Of a DNA stretch of 64,000 bases, positions 22,807 to 33,780 are shown one piece after another. Position 1 is the first letter of the stretch. The number at the start of each line of letters is the position of its first letter. The stretch is from Steromphala cineraria (lineage: Eukaryota; Mollusca; Gastropoda; Trochida; Trochidae). A program made the translations under genes and the position numbers. The stretch covers positions 54,565,575 to 54,629,574 of the forward strand of contig OU744725.1 of the NCBI GenBank assembly GCA_916613615.1, written 5' to 3'. The notes beneath the pieces are model-generated. The model did not search any database, was not told the origin of the DNA, and saw nothing but the letters and a program-made list of their open reading frames with translations.

Positions 22807-25800
22807 TCAATCATGTGGGTAGACTGCTTTGAGGAAAGGTCTGGCAATGTATTGAGCACCATCAAAACTCTCAAAGTATTCATCAATACTTGGATGGATC
22901 ACCTGGAAACAAAATATAATATTAAATATTATAGCTAGCTAAACAAGGCAAAAGTGAGCGCGGCTCACATACCCCCGCTTGAGTTTGACCGCCTTCACGT
23001 AACATTAATTTGAAAATTTATGATTATGACTTAGAACTAAATGATCTTGCAACCCTAAAAACTATTTCACTTCAAAACATCCCCGGCTATGTAGTTTTTG
23101 AATAAAATTCTGGGAACCCTGGAATTACCCCTAAAGGGCACAATAGCACTATACAGTCGAACCTTGTTTTGGTTACAGGTGAAAATCGTCCGGATAGCAA
23201 ATCGTCCGGTTAACTGGGTCATTTTTCTTAAGAAATATAGACACATTGTTTGATAATCTTTGTCCGTAAGGTGAGATTTATGGATATACGGAGTCTGGGT
23301 ATCCGAGGTTCGACTGTATACTTCCATACCAAATTTGAAGTGTGCAAGTCATTTGGTATTTATATATGCTCCGGAAACAAGACAAAGTAAAATTTTTTTG
23401 ACCGTTTTTGGTCAAAATTTCAAAAATTATTTGGACCATTGAGTTGAAACCCCTAAAAGGCACAACAGCACCATATAGGCTACTTCCATACCAAATTTGA
23501 AGTTTCTAAGTGGTATAGTTTTTCAGTTATGCTCCGGAAACGAGACAAAGTCCAAAAATTGGACCGTTTTTGGTCAAAATTTCAAAAATTATTTGGACCA
23601 TTGAGCTGAAACCCCTAAAAGGCACCACAGCACCATATAGGCTACTTCCATACCAAATTTGAAGTTTCTAAGTGGTATAGATTTTCAGTTATGCTCCGGA
23701 AACGAGACAAAGTCCAAAAATCGGACCGTTTTTGGTCAAAATTTCAAAAATTATTTGGACCATTGAGCTGAAACCCCTAAAAGGCACCACAGCACCATAT
23801 AGGCTACTTCCATACCAAATTTTAAGTTTCTAAGTGGTATAGTTTTTGAGTAATGCTCCGGAAACGATTTCGGACGGACGCACGCACGCACGCACGCACG
23901 CACGCACGGACGGACGGACACGCGGAGCGCTATATACCCCCGACTACGTCGTAGCGGGGGTATAATTACTATTACTGCAGTTGTTGGGTTTGTCCATTAA
24001 AGAGGAAGTAGCTCGTTTTTTGATAATTTTATATTTTAAATATTTCACTGATAATTGTAAGTTAATACTAAATGTATTTATCTAATAGTGTCAAAAATCA
24101 CATTACACAAGCCAATCATCCATAGTCAGAGTACAAAGTATCGTAATTCACATAAAATCCATTGGCGGCCATTTTTTTGTGAACACATTTGATTCGTTTT
24201 GTGTAAGAAAAAGGAATCGCATGGCTAAACTTTACGTTATATATTTGAATTAGTACTGCTTCAATTAGTTTGACTATAGTTTGTTCAAGCTATATATAGG
24301 TTGATCAAAAGTAACCAGCTTGATCATGTGTTCGAGATAACATACATTGTACATTTCAAGATGCTCAATCTGCATATTTTTTTCATGATTTTTATGTGCC
24401 GGGGTATAAATAATTTATCACCCTGCTCAAGAGGGTGATATCAGTATTTATCCAGCGTCACATGGACCAATCAGAGATCGAGATTCTTACATGAGGTAGG
24501 ATAAATAAATCTCACCTGCATATGAACAATAATCTCTATATTCTCCTGTGGTATATAAGTAACTTGAGGTTGTATACGATCACGAGTGTCAACAAGTATT
24601 GAGTAGTTAGGCTGCTTTCGCCAGTGCTGTAAAAAACAATTGAAATTTTTCCAGTTTACTTCCAGGTTGTCAGGCTGTAAGACAACTGCACATCAACTTT
24701 AAAAGCAAGATAATGAGCTTAATTGGTATGTGGAAAATGTCAGAATTAACATCAATAGAGTCCTAATATTGAATTTTTTGGATACGGAAGATCAAATAAT
24801 CATTGGCAACAAATCATATCATGGTTTAATACTATTATCAGAGGCAACTTGACAATGAGCTTGAAGTGATTTTGACTGCATCCTAGATTCACCACTGCTC
24901 AAATAGTTTTCTCTTTTTCGTTCAAACATATCACAGACAAATCAACTTTTCAAGTTTGTCACATACAGTCACAACTTGATAAGCAAAGACTACATACGTA
25001 CAAAACTAAAGAAGAAGTGACTCCTTTTGGTCCTGTCATTACTTGATGTTGGAGAAGTAAAGTGTAGGATATGAACAACATTATTATGGTCCCATTGAAT
25101 ATGAGTTGACACTGTAATTTACCACAAAACACTTTTCTCAACAATTGCAGAATTTCCAATTTTCTTCTCAAACTTACCTCTTTCCCTTTGCCATGCATCT
25201 GCTCTATCCAGCTTTCTGGAGCCTGTGGAGAAATGCAAGAACAAATTAACAATTGATTAATTTTCAGAATCAAAATGGAGAAATGTAAAAAGAACATGCT
25301 GATATACTTTTCAAAATCAAGACACTTGACTGAAGGGCGTAGCTGACTTCCCTGTAGAACACCAAACTCTTATCAACGTGTACATTGCTCACTCAATAGA
25401 TTTAAACTAGCGTTCAACTCTCGACAGGTTTCTTTCAAATCATCAAAGGGCACCTTTGGTGTTCAACATTTCACGCACAAAAACCTGTCACCTTTACTTC
25501 AATCTAACACTAGTCAAAGACATTGCTTAAGCGGGTAATACTTCTACAATACCAACATTTTCCAAATAGGGAAAATGCTTTCATAAAACAACAAAATTAC
25601 AAATACTTACATAAGCAAATGTGACACCTGACACTCTTCCTCTATGAGAATATTTATTATTTAACTTTTACACATTAGTGCAAATTTACACATCTGGGCA
25701 AATTTACTAATATCAGAATTTGGTGGCCTGTAAACACGGCGTTACATACCCTGGCTTGTTGGTCCCAGCCTATGATGATACCGCGGTACCCCCAGATCTT

Positions 25801-27936
25801 GTGTCTGATAACCTGACCGACCCGGAACTTGACATTAGACGAACGTGGACTTCGAGGCTCCGGGGACACTGAATATTATCGACAATTGACAATCAGGCAA
25901 ACAGTTTTCATAATCAATCAAAACAAAAAAAATTCTCTCCAGAGTTAACAAGTCAATGACTTTTCATATTTCGGTGCGTATAAGGTAAAATTTAGTAACA
26001 AGGTGACCTTGGAATAACAAATTGCATGTTTCAGTAAAAAATATCACATTATTATTCTATCATATATCCTTCAAAACAAATTAGCATCAATCAAAGATAT
26101 TGCTTATATTCATGATATTACAAGTTAGGATACTATAACTAAGTCTAACAGAAAAAAAGATGGTGAAAAGGTAATTGTTGCAATTTTTGGAACATGAATG
26201 TAGATCAGTGGTCTCACCAGGCATATGCTTTGCCTTGCAAGTTAATTGCATTTGATTACTTGAAATTTAAGAAGAAAACAGATTAAACATCTAGGAAGTC
26301 TTGGTGAAAACTTCCACTCACTCATCCTGTCCCAGAGAACGAACGTTACGCTAACTCCACTAATCTGTACCCTGGGCTCAGAAGATAGATTCGCGTGGCT
26401 TGACTTGCGATATAGCCAATCAAATCAATTTCTCGCCACCTTCTTGATAAAATTTCAACGAGAAAATGATTGGCTATATCCCAAGTCGGGCCGCCCGAGC
26501 GAATCTGGCTTCTGAGCCCAGGGTACAGATTAGTGGCGTTAGCGTAACGTTCGTTCCCTGGGATAGGATTCCACTCACTGGCAAAGTATCCCTTGGGGTC
26601 CTTGTACTTGAAGACCTCCACAGCTGGTGATTCCCCTTGAGGGTTGTCCTGGCCCGTGTACTGGGGCACTGGGTTGTGGAGACTCCCTATGAGCTGGACA
26701 CACCACTTCTGCCATGATGTCCACGACAGGTACTTGTTCCTGAACCCAATCGCATTACTGAACAATCTGAAACAAAACCATACGTCTGTCAGCCAGACCC
26801 TTAAATATGACAAATGCCAATTCAAGTTTATAAGAGGACTTGGGAGCTTGATTTGCTGTGTAAATGAATTGCCCAATTTTTGTTTCAGAGAATCATTGTT
26901 AGAGTAGGAACCATGACTTCCTGAACCTAATCGTGTTATTGAGCAGTAGGGATGTCATCGATGCATTGTGTTGGTACAGTTCAGGATACAATACACGATA
27001 TAGTTAACTGTATCGTGATAAATTTCCTTGTTAAGATAGCTTTAATATAGCATTAAATGACTTTTTCATGAAGATATTTGGTTATTTTTGTGTCTAATTG
27101 CTGGTTACTTAGATAAGTTTTTTTTAGAAATATTAAATTTAGATCCCTGAATTTTTATCTCATCGTACAAATGTTGCATTTAATGTATCGTGATATGTAT
27201 CGTATCCTGACTTCAGTATCATGACCTCAGTATCGTGATAAGTATCATATCGCAAGGTACCTGTATCATGACATCCCTATTGAACAATCTACAACTAAAC
27301 TCATTGCTTGTAAATAGCTGTTCACATACCATCCTGCTACATCAGCTATACATTTCCATGTTAAGCTTCAACACATATGAATCAGGCCAAACCCCTCTTT
27401 TCACTCAACACCTGTATGTTTTAGCCAAACTATTTTGAACTCTATACAGTGTTATCTACGGATGCCTCTCATGGAAATTTTTCAAAACGCTGCTTGCAAG
27501 CTTACCAGCATCAACGGGACATGAGATATAATCAAATCGCACTCCCATTACCCCCGGTAGTTAATTTGAATCACACTGTAAAAAAACCCTCCTGTTTTGT
27601 GCCGTTATTGCTGAAAGCACATCACTTGTTGGCTAGCTATATAGATAGTGATACAAGGGTTTTTGGCTGTGCAGATTTGTCAGCATAAGCTAGATGGTAA
27701 AGTGTTTTCACCAATAGCTTACTTTTTAAACTTTGCAACTTGGCAAGTGATTACTACACAAATTAATTCTATTGAAGATTATATCTGACTAATATATTTA
27801 CTAAAACCACAACTTACAATTTGACACTCTCACTGCGCTGTGATTCCGGGGTTGCAAAGAACTTGGAGACAAAGTACTGTGTAGGCACGGCCAACAGCAG
27901 GAGACCTAGCTGCAATATGGCCCCTCTCTCTGGCAT
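22807..27936 (-). CDS. YccV/HspQ-like (hemimethylated DNA-binding domain) protein with N-terminal anchor
   Basis: Six coding exons on the minus strand, all with GT-AG borders and compatible phases: 27818-27936, 26579-26766, 25750-25868, 25178-25222, 24516-24626 and 22807-22902. They give 225 residues. ATG is at 27934-27936, preceded by an acceptor 2 bp upstream, so a 5' non-coding exon is likely. Residues 7-17 are hydrophobic (signal or membrane anchor). Residues about 116-195 are the YccV-like domain: FRVGQVIRHKIWGYRGIIIG then WD, WIEQM, and NYSILVDTRDR. The C-terminus (HPSIDEYFESFDG, YPHD) resembles the tail of FBXO21. The domain occurs in bacterial HspQ, FBXO21 and POLDIP2; this short anchored form lacks F-box and ApaG parts, so it is not simply either protein. 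Function is unknown to me. Intron 5 holds several transposons, and a MITE touches the exon-2 donor. Confidence 0.88.
22957..23966 (+). mobile_element. second Helentron-like element with 173-bp tandem core
   Basis: A 5' motif ATACCCCCGCT (22969-22979) recurs inverted at the 3' end (AGCGGGGGTAT, 23953-23963) inside a strong hairpin of about 14 bp (ATACCCCCG/CTACG arms, 23934-23963). The core is about four copies of a roughly 173-bp unit with GACCGTTTTTGGTCAAAATT and GAAACCCCTAAAAGGCA, followed by a CGCA/CGGA microsatellite (about 23876-23919). It lies in intron 5 of the YccV-domain gene. Exact outer ends are uncertain by several bases. Confidence 0.65.
23154..23316. mobile_element. pogo/Tigger-like MITE nested in the Helentron-like core
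   Basis: Ends CAGTCGAACC and GGTTCGACTG, flanked by TA (23152-23153 and 23317-23318), 163 bp. Removing it restores the tandem-core text CACTATACTTCCATACC, matching the sister units. Confidence 0.85.
24001..24271 (+). mobile_element. TTAA-type MITE, copy 7 (3' truncated)
   Basis: TTAA at 23997-24000, left end AGAGGAAGTAGCTCG, colinear with the family until about 24271, where a different dispersed repeat begins. Confidence 0.8.
24273..24505 (+). repeat. about 233-bp dispersed repeat, copy 1
   Basis: Closely matches 63541-63773 in the same orientation, from ACTATAGTTTGTTCAA to ATGAGGTAGGATAAA. It contains a hairpin-forming block around GGGGTATAAAT / ATTTATCACCC. The right end is 2-3 bases from the donor sequence of exon 5 (24507-24515) of the minus-strand YccV-domain gene. 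Confidence 0.85.
26323..26570. mobile_element. foldback MITE, family B (9-bp TSD), copy 2, at a splice donor
   Basis: Ends CATCCTGTCCCAGAGAACGA and CGTTCCCTGGGATAGGATT, 248 bp. Duplicated target CCACTCACT at 26314-26322 and 26571-26579. On the minus strand the right-hand copy reads AGTGAGTGG: the last base of YccV-gene exon 2 followed by its GT donor. The insertion is therefore at the exon-intron junction. Confidence 0.92.
26903..27300 (-). pseudogene. decayed duplicate of the 5' part of YccV-gene exon 2
   Basis: 26907-26946 and 27280-27300 together resemble 26725-26780: the acceptor region and first 13 or so codons of exon 2, reading LF(N)N-x-I-x-FR instead of LFSNAIGFR. Homology is lost after that. 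The copy is interrupted by the hAT-like MITE at 26947-27279. It is too short to be a working alternative exon. Confidence 0.6.
26947..27279. mobile_element. hAT-like MITE in the exon-2 duplicate
   Basis: Ends TAGGGATGTCATCGATGCA and GTATCATGACATCCCTA, 333 bp, rich in GTATCGTGATA motifs. Flanks TTGAGCAG (26939-26946) and TTGAACAA (27280-27287) fit an 8-bp duplication with two later changes, the hAT size. Confidence 0.75.
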
Positions 27937-28113
27937 GGCTGCAACCTACACATGAGATGGTCTTGCTTGAGTCAATCTCATTAAAAGCAGATCAAACATT
28001 ACTTATCCGTAATCACTTTTCTGATCTAAATGTTTTACAACAGATCCTTAAAAGAAAGAAAAATCATCTACTAGTATTTCTATAACAGCATGTACCATAA
28101 GTAGCTTAAGAGC

Positions 28114-28201
28114 CATCCTGTCTCAGGGTACGAACTTTACGCTAACTCCACTAATCCAGATTATTGGAGTTAGCGTAATGTTCGTACCCTGAGAAAGGAT
28201 G
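28114..28201. mobile_element. foldback MITE, family B (9-bp TSD), 88-bp minimal copy
   Basis: Near-perfect palindrome CATCCTGTCTCAGGGTACGA ... CCCTGAGAAAGGATG. Duplicated target CTTAAGAGC at 28105-28113 and 28202-28210. Only the termini of the longer copies are present. Confidence 0.92.
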
Positions 28202-28210
28202 CTTAAGAGC

Positions 28211-29301
28211 AAGGTTCGAAGTAATAGTCTCACCTTAAAAGTCTGTCAAAGGTCAGTCATACCAAAGTATTTAAAGTCATGGGAGGGCGGGGGGATAAAT
28301 ATGATTAAGCAATGGCAAACATTATTTTGAAAAACAAGATTTTGGAACATTGCATTTTTCTGCTGTGAAGACCAGCTGTCTTGATGTGAGGTATAATTCA
28401 TACTGTAGGTCTCGTATATTGTAACATCTATTATGACTTGAGGTTAGAATAAGATCCGTCATTCATTGTTTAGAATAAGATGGTTCTATTAATCCTGCAT
28501 GTCTGCTGCAATAAATCGTTGACAAATTAAATGTGTTGTCAATAATGTTTAAGGTGCAATTCCACGTAACGATTTAAAATTCAATCTTGGAAAAAAATGG
28601 AACAGTGCTCCAGATAATTTTTGGACCTATTGGGTATTTACTGTTTAATTTGGATACCATTGAGTACAGTTCATTTTCATTGTGTATTTAGTAAAATGAT
28701 ACTCCTTAGAGTTGTGACAATAGGGTATTTCATATGACATTGATACTGTACCTACAAAACTGGCTTATTTTTTAAGAATAACATTATCATAAATGTCATA
28801 CAGATACCAACTAGGTGGCTACCAAAACTGCCATCGATAGAGTTTAGGAGCTCCTTACATATCACCACAATTTTTAAAAAAACGTAGACCTCAGCTTATA
28901 CCCAACACTGCTGTAGAGTTTTGAGTCCGCCAATGAATACGCTAGTTTTAAAATATCTTTGCGTACAGTATTCAGGGTAACTGATTCTTTTGCTTTTTGA
29001 AGAAAAGTTCTGTAGTCAAACATTTAATTCAATTGCGTTTTAAATGATTTCATTGCGTAAAATATGCAAATACGCAGCTTATCTGGAGCACTGATTTGTT
29101 GCTGATATCAGAGGAAAGATTGATGTAAGTGATGAACTCTTTGCCTGGTTCATTAATATTTGCCTTTCTATAGCTTAAGGCCCTAACTAAATAAAATAAA
29201 TCAAGTGATATTAATAACTTTGCAATAGAAGATCCTATAAAACAGTTCATAACATAGAAGGAAATCACATGTCAGTGACAACAACGGAGAGAAAATGTAA
29301 A
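28211..29301. other. 5' flank of the YccV-domain gene; no exon placed
   Basis: Upstream non-coding DNA of the minus-strand gene. No further exon or transposon ends recognised. Confidence 0.4.
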
Positions 29302-29306
29302 CCTAT

Positions 29307-29497
29307 TGTCACGGTATTGAAGCGGCCTGTAAAATCATTAGCTATGATCTATCTAAAGCTATTAGAGTGGCTTCCCTTTGATTGCTCTCTGAGAGTCGGG
29401 GACCGGAAGTTTTGTATGCGACCGCATGGTTTGCCAAATGTAAGCTTAACGAATAAAAGCCCACCTGTGATGGAAACATAAGTTGTTATTCCTGACA
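29307..29497 (+). repeat. 5' LTR
   Basis: 191 bp, TGTCA...TGACA. Contains AATAAA (in CGAATAAAAGCC, near 29452) as a probable polyadenylation signal. Confidence 0.96.
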
Positions 29498-29515
29498 TGG
29501 TGTCAGAAGTGGGAT
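29498..29515 (+). other. primer binding site, tRNA-Leu type
   Basis: TGGTGTCAGAAGTGGGAT begins at the base after the 5' LTR and complements the 3' end of an animal tRNA-Leu including CCA. Confidence 0.85.
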
Positions 29516-29557
29516 AATAGTCTGCAGAAGATTTCACGGTAACAGTGAACGTTGACT

Positions 29558-32500
29558 ATGGCTAAATTTAATCCCCCAGAAAATTTCAATTTTGCTAACC
29601 CGTCGGAATGGCCCGATTGGCGTCAGCGTTTCTGTCGTTTTCGTATTGCCACTAAATTGAACAAAGAAGATGAAGAGGTACAGATTGCTTCCTTAGTGTA
29701 TGCTATGGGGAAAGATGCAGATACGATTATGAACTCGTTTTCGTGGGGAGAGGCAGAAGTTAGAACATATGATGCGGTGATAGACAAATATGATGAACAT
29801 TTCGTTCCCAGACGTAATGTTATCCATGAAAGGGCCAAGTTTTATCAGCGGTGTCAGAGACAGGGTGAATCAGCTGAAACTTTTATCAGAGTTTTGTACG
29901 AGATGGCAGATAAATGTGACTTTGGTGATAAAAAGAACGAGGCCATTAGAGACAGGATTGTCATTGGTGTTATTGATAGAGAAGTGTCAGAAAAGATGCA
30001 GTTTCAAGCTACACTTACACTCGAAGATGCTAAACAATTAGCAAGGCAAAACGAACTGATTAAATCACAAATGAAAGCACAGGAAACTAAAGACATTGAT
30101 TTTGTGCGCAAGAGTGCCAGTAGTCATGGTAACCGGCAGGGTAACCATGCACCTAGCAATAGAGGGCAGTGGTATTCAAAGAGAGGTAACTCTCAGGGAC
30201 AGTTTTCACGTGGTGGTGGAAATAGTAGGTCACATAACCAGCAGGGAAACAGGCAGTATGGTCAGGGTCGACCATGTAATCGATGTGCACGTGTTCACAA
30301 TGGAAGATGCCCCGCTTCCGGGAAAACATGTAACAATTGTGGCAAAACTGGACATTTTGCTATTGCTTGCAGAGGAAAAACTGTACATTCAGTGAACAGT
30401 ACACCAAATGAACAAGGTTATTCCAATTATGACGACGAGTGCTTTCTTGGTTCTGTAGATTGTAACGACACAGAAAAACCATGGTATGTTACTCTCAAAA
30501 TACAGGACACACCTGTTTCTATGAAAATTGACACTGGTGCAGACACAACCATCATAAATGAAGAAACATACCAGGACTTGAAAATTGTGCCCAAATTAGA
30601 ACAAACTACTGTGAAACTAAATGCAGTGAATGGTGATATTTCCTGCCTGGGACAGTTTACTGCTTTGACAAGATTCAGAGGGAATATGTATAGGTTCAGA
30701 GTAGTAGTGATTAGGGGTCAGGGTAACCTCCTTGGAAGAGAGGTTTGCACTAAGATGGGTCTTGTTCAACACATCGGTGAGATAACAAGTGATCTATTTG
30801 GCACCCATGGACTACTCGATTGTGACCCAGTCAAGATTAAACTGAAAGCTGATGCTCAGCCATACTCCATCAACACTGCCCGCAGAATTCCATTTCCCAT
30901 TATGGACAAGGTCAAGACTGAACTTCAGAGAATGGTGGCCGAAAACATAATTGAAGAAGTTACAGAACCGACCGAATGGTGCGCTCCCATGGTGCCAGTG
31001 GTCAAACGGTCTGGACAGATACGGATTTGTGTTGACCTCAAAAAGCTCAACCTTGCTGTCGAGAGAGAAAGGTTCGTTCTCCCAACACTGGATGACGTTG
31101 CTCCGAAGTTATCCGGTTCGACTCTATTCACAACACTAGACGCAGCATCAGGCTTCTATCAAGTTCCATTGGATAGAGACTGTCAGAAACTTACTACATT
31201 TCTCACACCCTTTGGGAGATTTTGCTTCAAACGGATGCCTTTCGGTATCACGTCCGCACCTGAAATATTTCAGAGACTGATGTCGCAGCTGTTGAAAGGG
31301 CATGAGGGATGTGAATCAATCATGGACGACATCCTAGTTCACGGACGTGACAGCAAGGAGCATGACAAACGTTTAGATATAACTCTGAACACACTGAGAA
31401 AATCTGGTTTGAAACTGAATAAACAAAAGTGCAAGTTTTCTCAGGAGGAAATTGTGTACTTTGGGCACAAGATAAGTGGGAACGGTATCAGTCCTGATCC
31501 AAGCAAAGTTGAGGCCATATCTGCACTGAAGCCTCCAGCTGACCTGAAGGAACTCAGGAGAGTGATCGGCATGGTGAATTACTTGGGAAAATTCTTGCCA
31601 GACCTGGCGAGTGCCATCAAGCCACTCAGTGATCTATTGAGGAAGGACTGTGTCTGGACTTGGGGTCATCCTCAACAAGCAGCTTTCGACAAAGTGAAAC
31701 AGGCTGTGACAAGTACACCTGTACTGACCTTTTATGACGCTTCGTTGCCTACAGTGGTTGCAGCGGATGCCAGTAGCTTCGGCTTAGGAGCAGCATTGTT
31801 TCAAGTTCATGGACAGGAATTGAAGCCAGTTGCCTTTGCATCTCGAACACTCACAAGTGCAGAGCAGAAATATGCACAAATTGAGAAAGAGTGTTTGGCC
31901 AGTACCTGGGCCTGTGAAAAGTTTGAACGCTACCTGATTGGTCTAAAGGAATTCAAGATCCAAACAGACCACAAGCCACTTGTACCATTGATGAACACCC
32001 ATGATCTCGATAGAGTGCCAATCAGATGCCAGCGTCTTTTAATGAGATTGCGCAGATTCAGTGCTGTAGCTGAATATGTACCAGGCAAGCATCTCATTGT
32101 TGCTGACACGCTTTCCCGAAGCCCTCTTACTCAGACAGTTGAAAGTCTTGAGATCAACGAAGTTGAACAGTTTGCAGTATTCACTGTAGAGAGTAGACCA
32201 GTGTCTGACCAACTCATGGATAGCTTGAAGCAAGCCACATTGTCAGACAGTAAAGTTCAGATGGCCATGCAGCTGACCAGGTCAGGGTGGCCTGATCATC
32301 TTCGAGACGTTCCAGAATCAGCACAACCGTTCTTCCCAGCCAGGAATGAATTTTCTGTCGTCGACAACCTGCTGATTTACAGAAACAGAATTGTTGTTCC
32401 AACAAACATGATTGGAAAAATGCTGGACACCATCCACAGTGGTCACCAGGGAGTCAATAAGTGTATTGAAAGAGCAAAGATGAGTGTGTGGTGGCCTGGA

Positions 32501-33520
32501 ATGTCTGATGACATAAGGAAGATAGTGGCCAAGTGTGAGTTCTGTACAGAGCATAGGCCTACGCAGAACAAGGAGCCACTCATCACAACACCTTTGCCAG
32601 GACTTCCTTGGCAGAAGGTTGCAACAGATTTATTCCACTACCGTGGACAAAACTATGTCGTGGTGATGGACTATTACTCGCGTTACCTGGAGATGGCTCA
32701 CTTGACAAGCATGTCAAGTCACCAGGTGATTGGGAAAATCAAAGCAATGTTTGCCAGATGGGGTGTCCCACAGGAAGTTGTATCGGACAATGGAACGCAG
32801 TATACTTCTTCGGAGTTCGCAAAGTTTGCAAGCCAGTACAACTTCAGACAGACTTTCTCAAGTCCACATTACCCTCAAGCAAACGGTGCTGCTGAGAGTG
32901 CGGTCAAGATAGCAAAGCGGATCCTGTCGCAGTCGGATCCATACATGGCTCTGCTAGCCTACAGGTCAACCCCAATCGCCGCCACAGGAGCAAGTCCGTC
33001 TCAGTTGCTAATGGGAAGGCAGATCAGGACAAACATGCCAAATCTACCTTCGATACTGAAACCTGAATGGCCAGACCAAAAGCTTGTTGAGTGCAGGGAC
33101 TCAAAGATGAAACAGTCTTATGAGAAGTTCTACAACATGAGGCATTCAGCAAAACTCCTACCAGACATGTCTTCAGGTACCCCAGTGCGCCTGAAACTGG
33201 ACGGCGAGAAGCATTGGTCAACACCAGGTGTTGTTAGGTCTCCAGCAAAGGAGCCCAGGAGTTTCATCGTCGATACCCCACATGGTGTGTTCCGACGTAA
33301 CAGGCGTCACATCATGATCGACAAGTCAGTCAGCTCGTCAAAAGACCAACCACAAGGCACACAACCTCAGGACTCCACTCCTGTTACTCCTAGTGTGCCT
33401 TCTCCAACCTCGACAGTTACCATTCCAACTGTCGGCCCAGCAACCTCATCCAGCCCTTCAGTGATGAGACGATCGGGGCGTGCTATCAGTGCTCCGAAAA
33501 GATTCGGAGAGTGGATGTAA
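29558..33520 (+). CDS. gag-pol: gag-pol polyprotein, Ty3/gypsy
   Basis: 1320 codons from the first ATG after the 5' LTR; an in-frame TTG two codons earlier is not needed. Gag lies in about residues 1-280 and ends with a CCHC zinc knuckle (C258-x2-C-x4-H-x4-C271), preceded by a second Cys/His cluster (C240, C243, H247, C251). Protease: DTGA at 325-328. Reverse transcriptase: about 440-640, first Asp 528 in LDAASGFYQVPLD, active-site MDD (Asp 590-591) with Ile where Tyr/Phe is usual. RNase H: Asp 737, Glu 776 or 778, Asp 804, Asp 850. Integrase: HHCC finger (H963, C993, C996) and D1024, D1077, E1113 with 35 residues between the last two. No chromodomain or env frame. Gag and pol are fused without a frameshift. 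No stop or missing catalytic residue was seen, apart from the RT variant noted. Confidence 0.96.
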   Translation: MAKFNPPENFNFANPSEWPDWRQRFCRFRIATKLNKEDEEVQIASLVYAMGKDADTIMNSFSWGEAEVRTYDAVIDKYDEHFVPRRNVIHERAKFYQRCQRQGESAETFIRVLYEMADKCDFGDKKNEAIRDRIVIGVIDREVSEKMQFQATLTLEDAKQLARQNELIKSQMKAQETKDIDFVRKSASSHGNRQGNHAPSNRGQWYSKRGNSQGQFSRGGGNSRSHNQQGNRQYGQGRPCNRCARVHNGRCPASGKTCNNCGKTGHFAIACRGKTVHSVNSTPNEQGYSNYDDECFLGSVDCNDTEKPWYVTLKIQDTPVSMKIDTGADTTIINEETYQDLKIVPKLEQTTVKLNAVNGDISCLGQFTALTRFRGNMYRFRVVVIRGQGNLLGREVCTKMGLVQHIGEITSDLFGTHGLLDCDPVKIKLKADAQPYSINTARRIPFPIMDKVKTELQRMVAENIIEEVTEPTEWCAPMVPVVKRSGQIRICVDLKKLNLAVERERFVLPTLDDVAPKLSGSTLFTTLDAASGFYQVPLDRDCQKLTTFLTPFGRFCFKRMPFGITSAPEIFQRLMSQLLKGHEGCESIMDDILVHGRDSKEHDKRLDITLNTLRKSGLKLNKQKCKFSQEEIVYFGHKISGNGISPDPSKVEAISALKPPADLKELRRVIGMVNYLGKFLPDLASAIKPLSDLLRKDCVWTWGHPQQAAFDKVKQAVTSTPVLTFYDASLPTVVAADASSFGLGAALFQVHGQELKPVAFASRTLTSAEQKYAQIEKECLASTWACEKFERYLIGLKEFKIQTDHKPLVPLMNTHDLDRVPIRCQRLLMRLRRFSAVAEYVPGKHLIVADTLSRSPLTQTVESLEINEVEQFAVFTVESRPVSDQLMDSLKQATLSDSKVQMAMQLTRSGWPDHLRDVPESAQPFFPARNEFSVVDNLLIYRNRIVVPTNMIGKMLDTIHSGHQGVNKCIERAKMSVWWPGMSDDIRKIVAKCEFCTEHRPTQNKEPLITTPLPGLPWQKVATDLFHYRGQNYVVVMDYYSRYLEMAHLTSMSSHQVIGKIKAMFARWGVPQEVVSDNGTQYTSSEFAKFASQYNFRQTFSSPHYPQANGAAESAVKIAKRILSQSDPYMALLAYRSTPIAATGASPSQLLMGRQIRTNMPNLPSILKPEWPDQKLVECRDSKMKQSYEKFYNMRHSAKLLPDMSSGTPVRLKLDGEKHWSTPGVVRSPAKEPRSFIVDTPHGVFRRNRRHIMIDKSVSSSKDQPQGTQPQDSTPVTPSVPSPTSTVTIPTVGPATSSSPSVMRRSGRAISAPKRFGEWM

Positions 33521-33770
33521 AGACTGACTCTAAATTTCTTTTCAGTGTTCCATTTGAAGATATTGAGTGACATTAATAGTTTATTATAAGTCTTGTAATT
33601 TAAGTTGATAAGTCAAGTTGACTCTCTTAAGTTAACACAAACATAATTCAAGACAATGGACTTTATTGCTATTGTTCAGAATCGTTATCTTTATGTAACT
33701 TTATTTTGCCATAATAAGTAATTAGTTTTTGAGTTAATTCATAATTCCATCGGACATATTGCTTTTCTTC

Positions 33771-33780
33771 AGAGGGGAGA
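33771..33780 (+). other. polypurine tract
   Basis: AGAGGGGAGA directly before the 3' LTR, the expected plus-strand primer. Confidence 0.85.

Noticed and set aside
26346..26876. 176-codon minus-strand frame as one exon
   Set aside because: Only 26579-26766 is exon; the rest reads through the donor into the foldback MITE and through the acceptor into intron 1.
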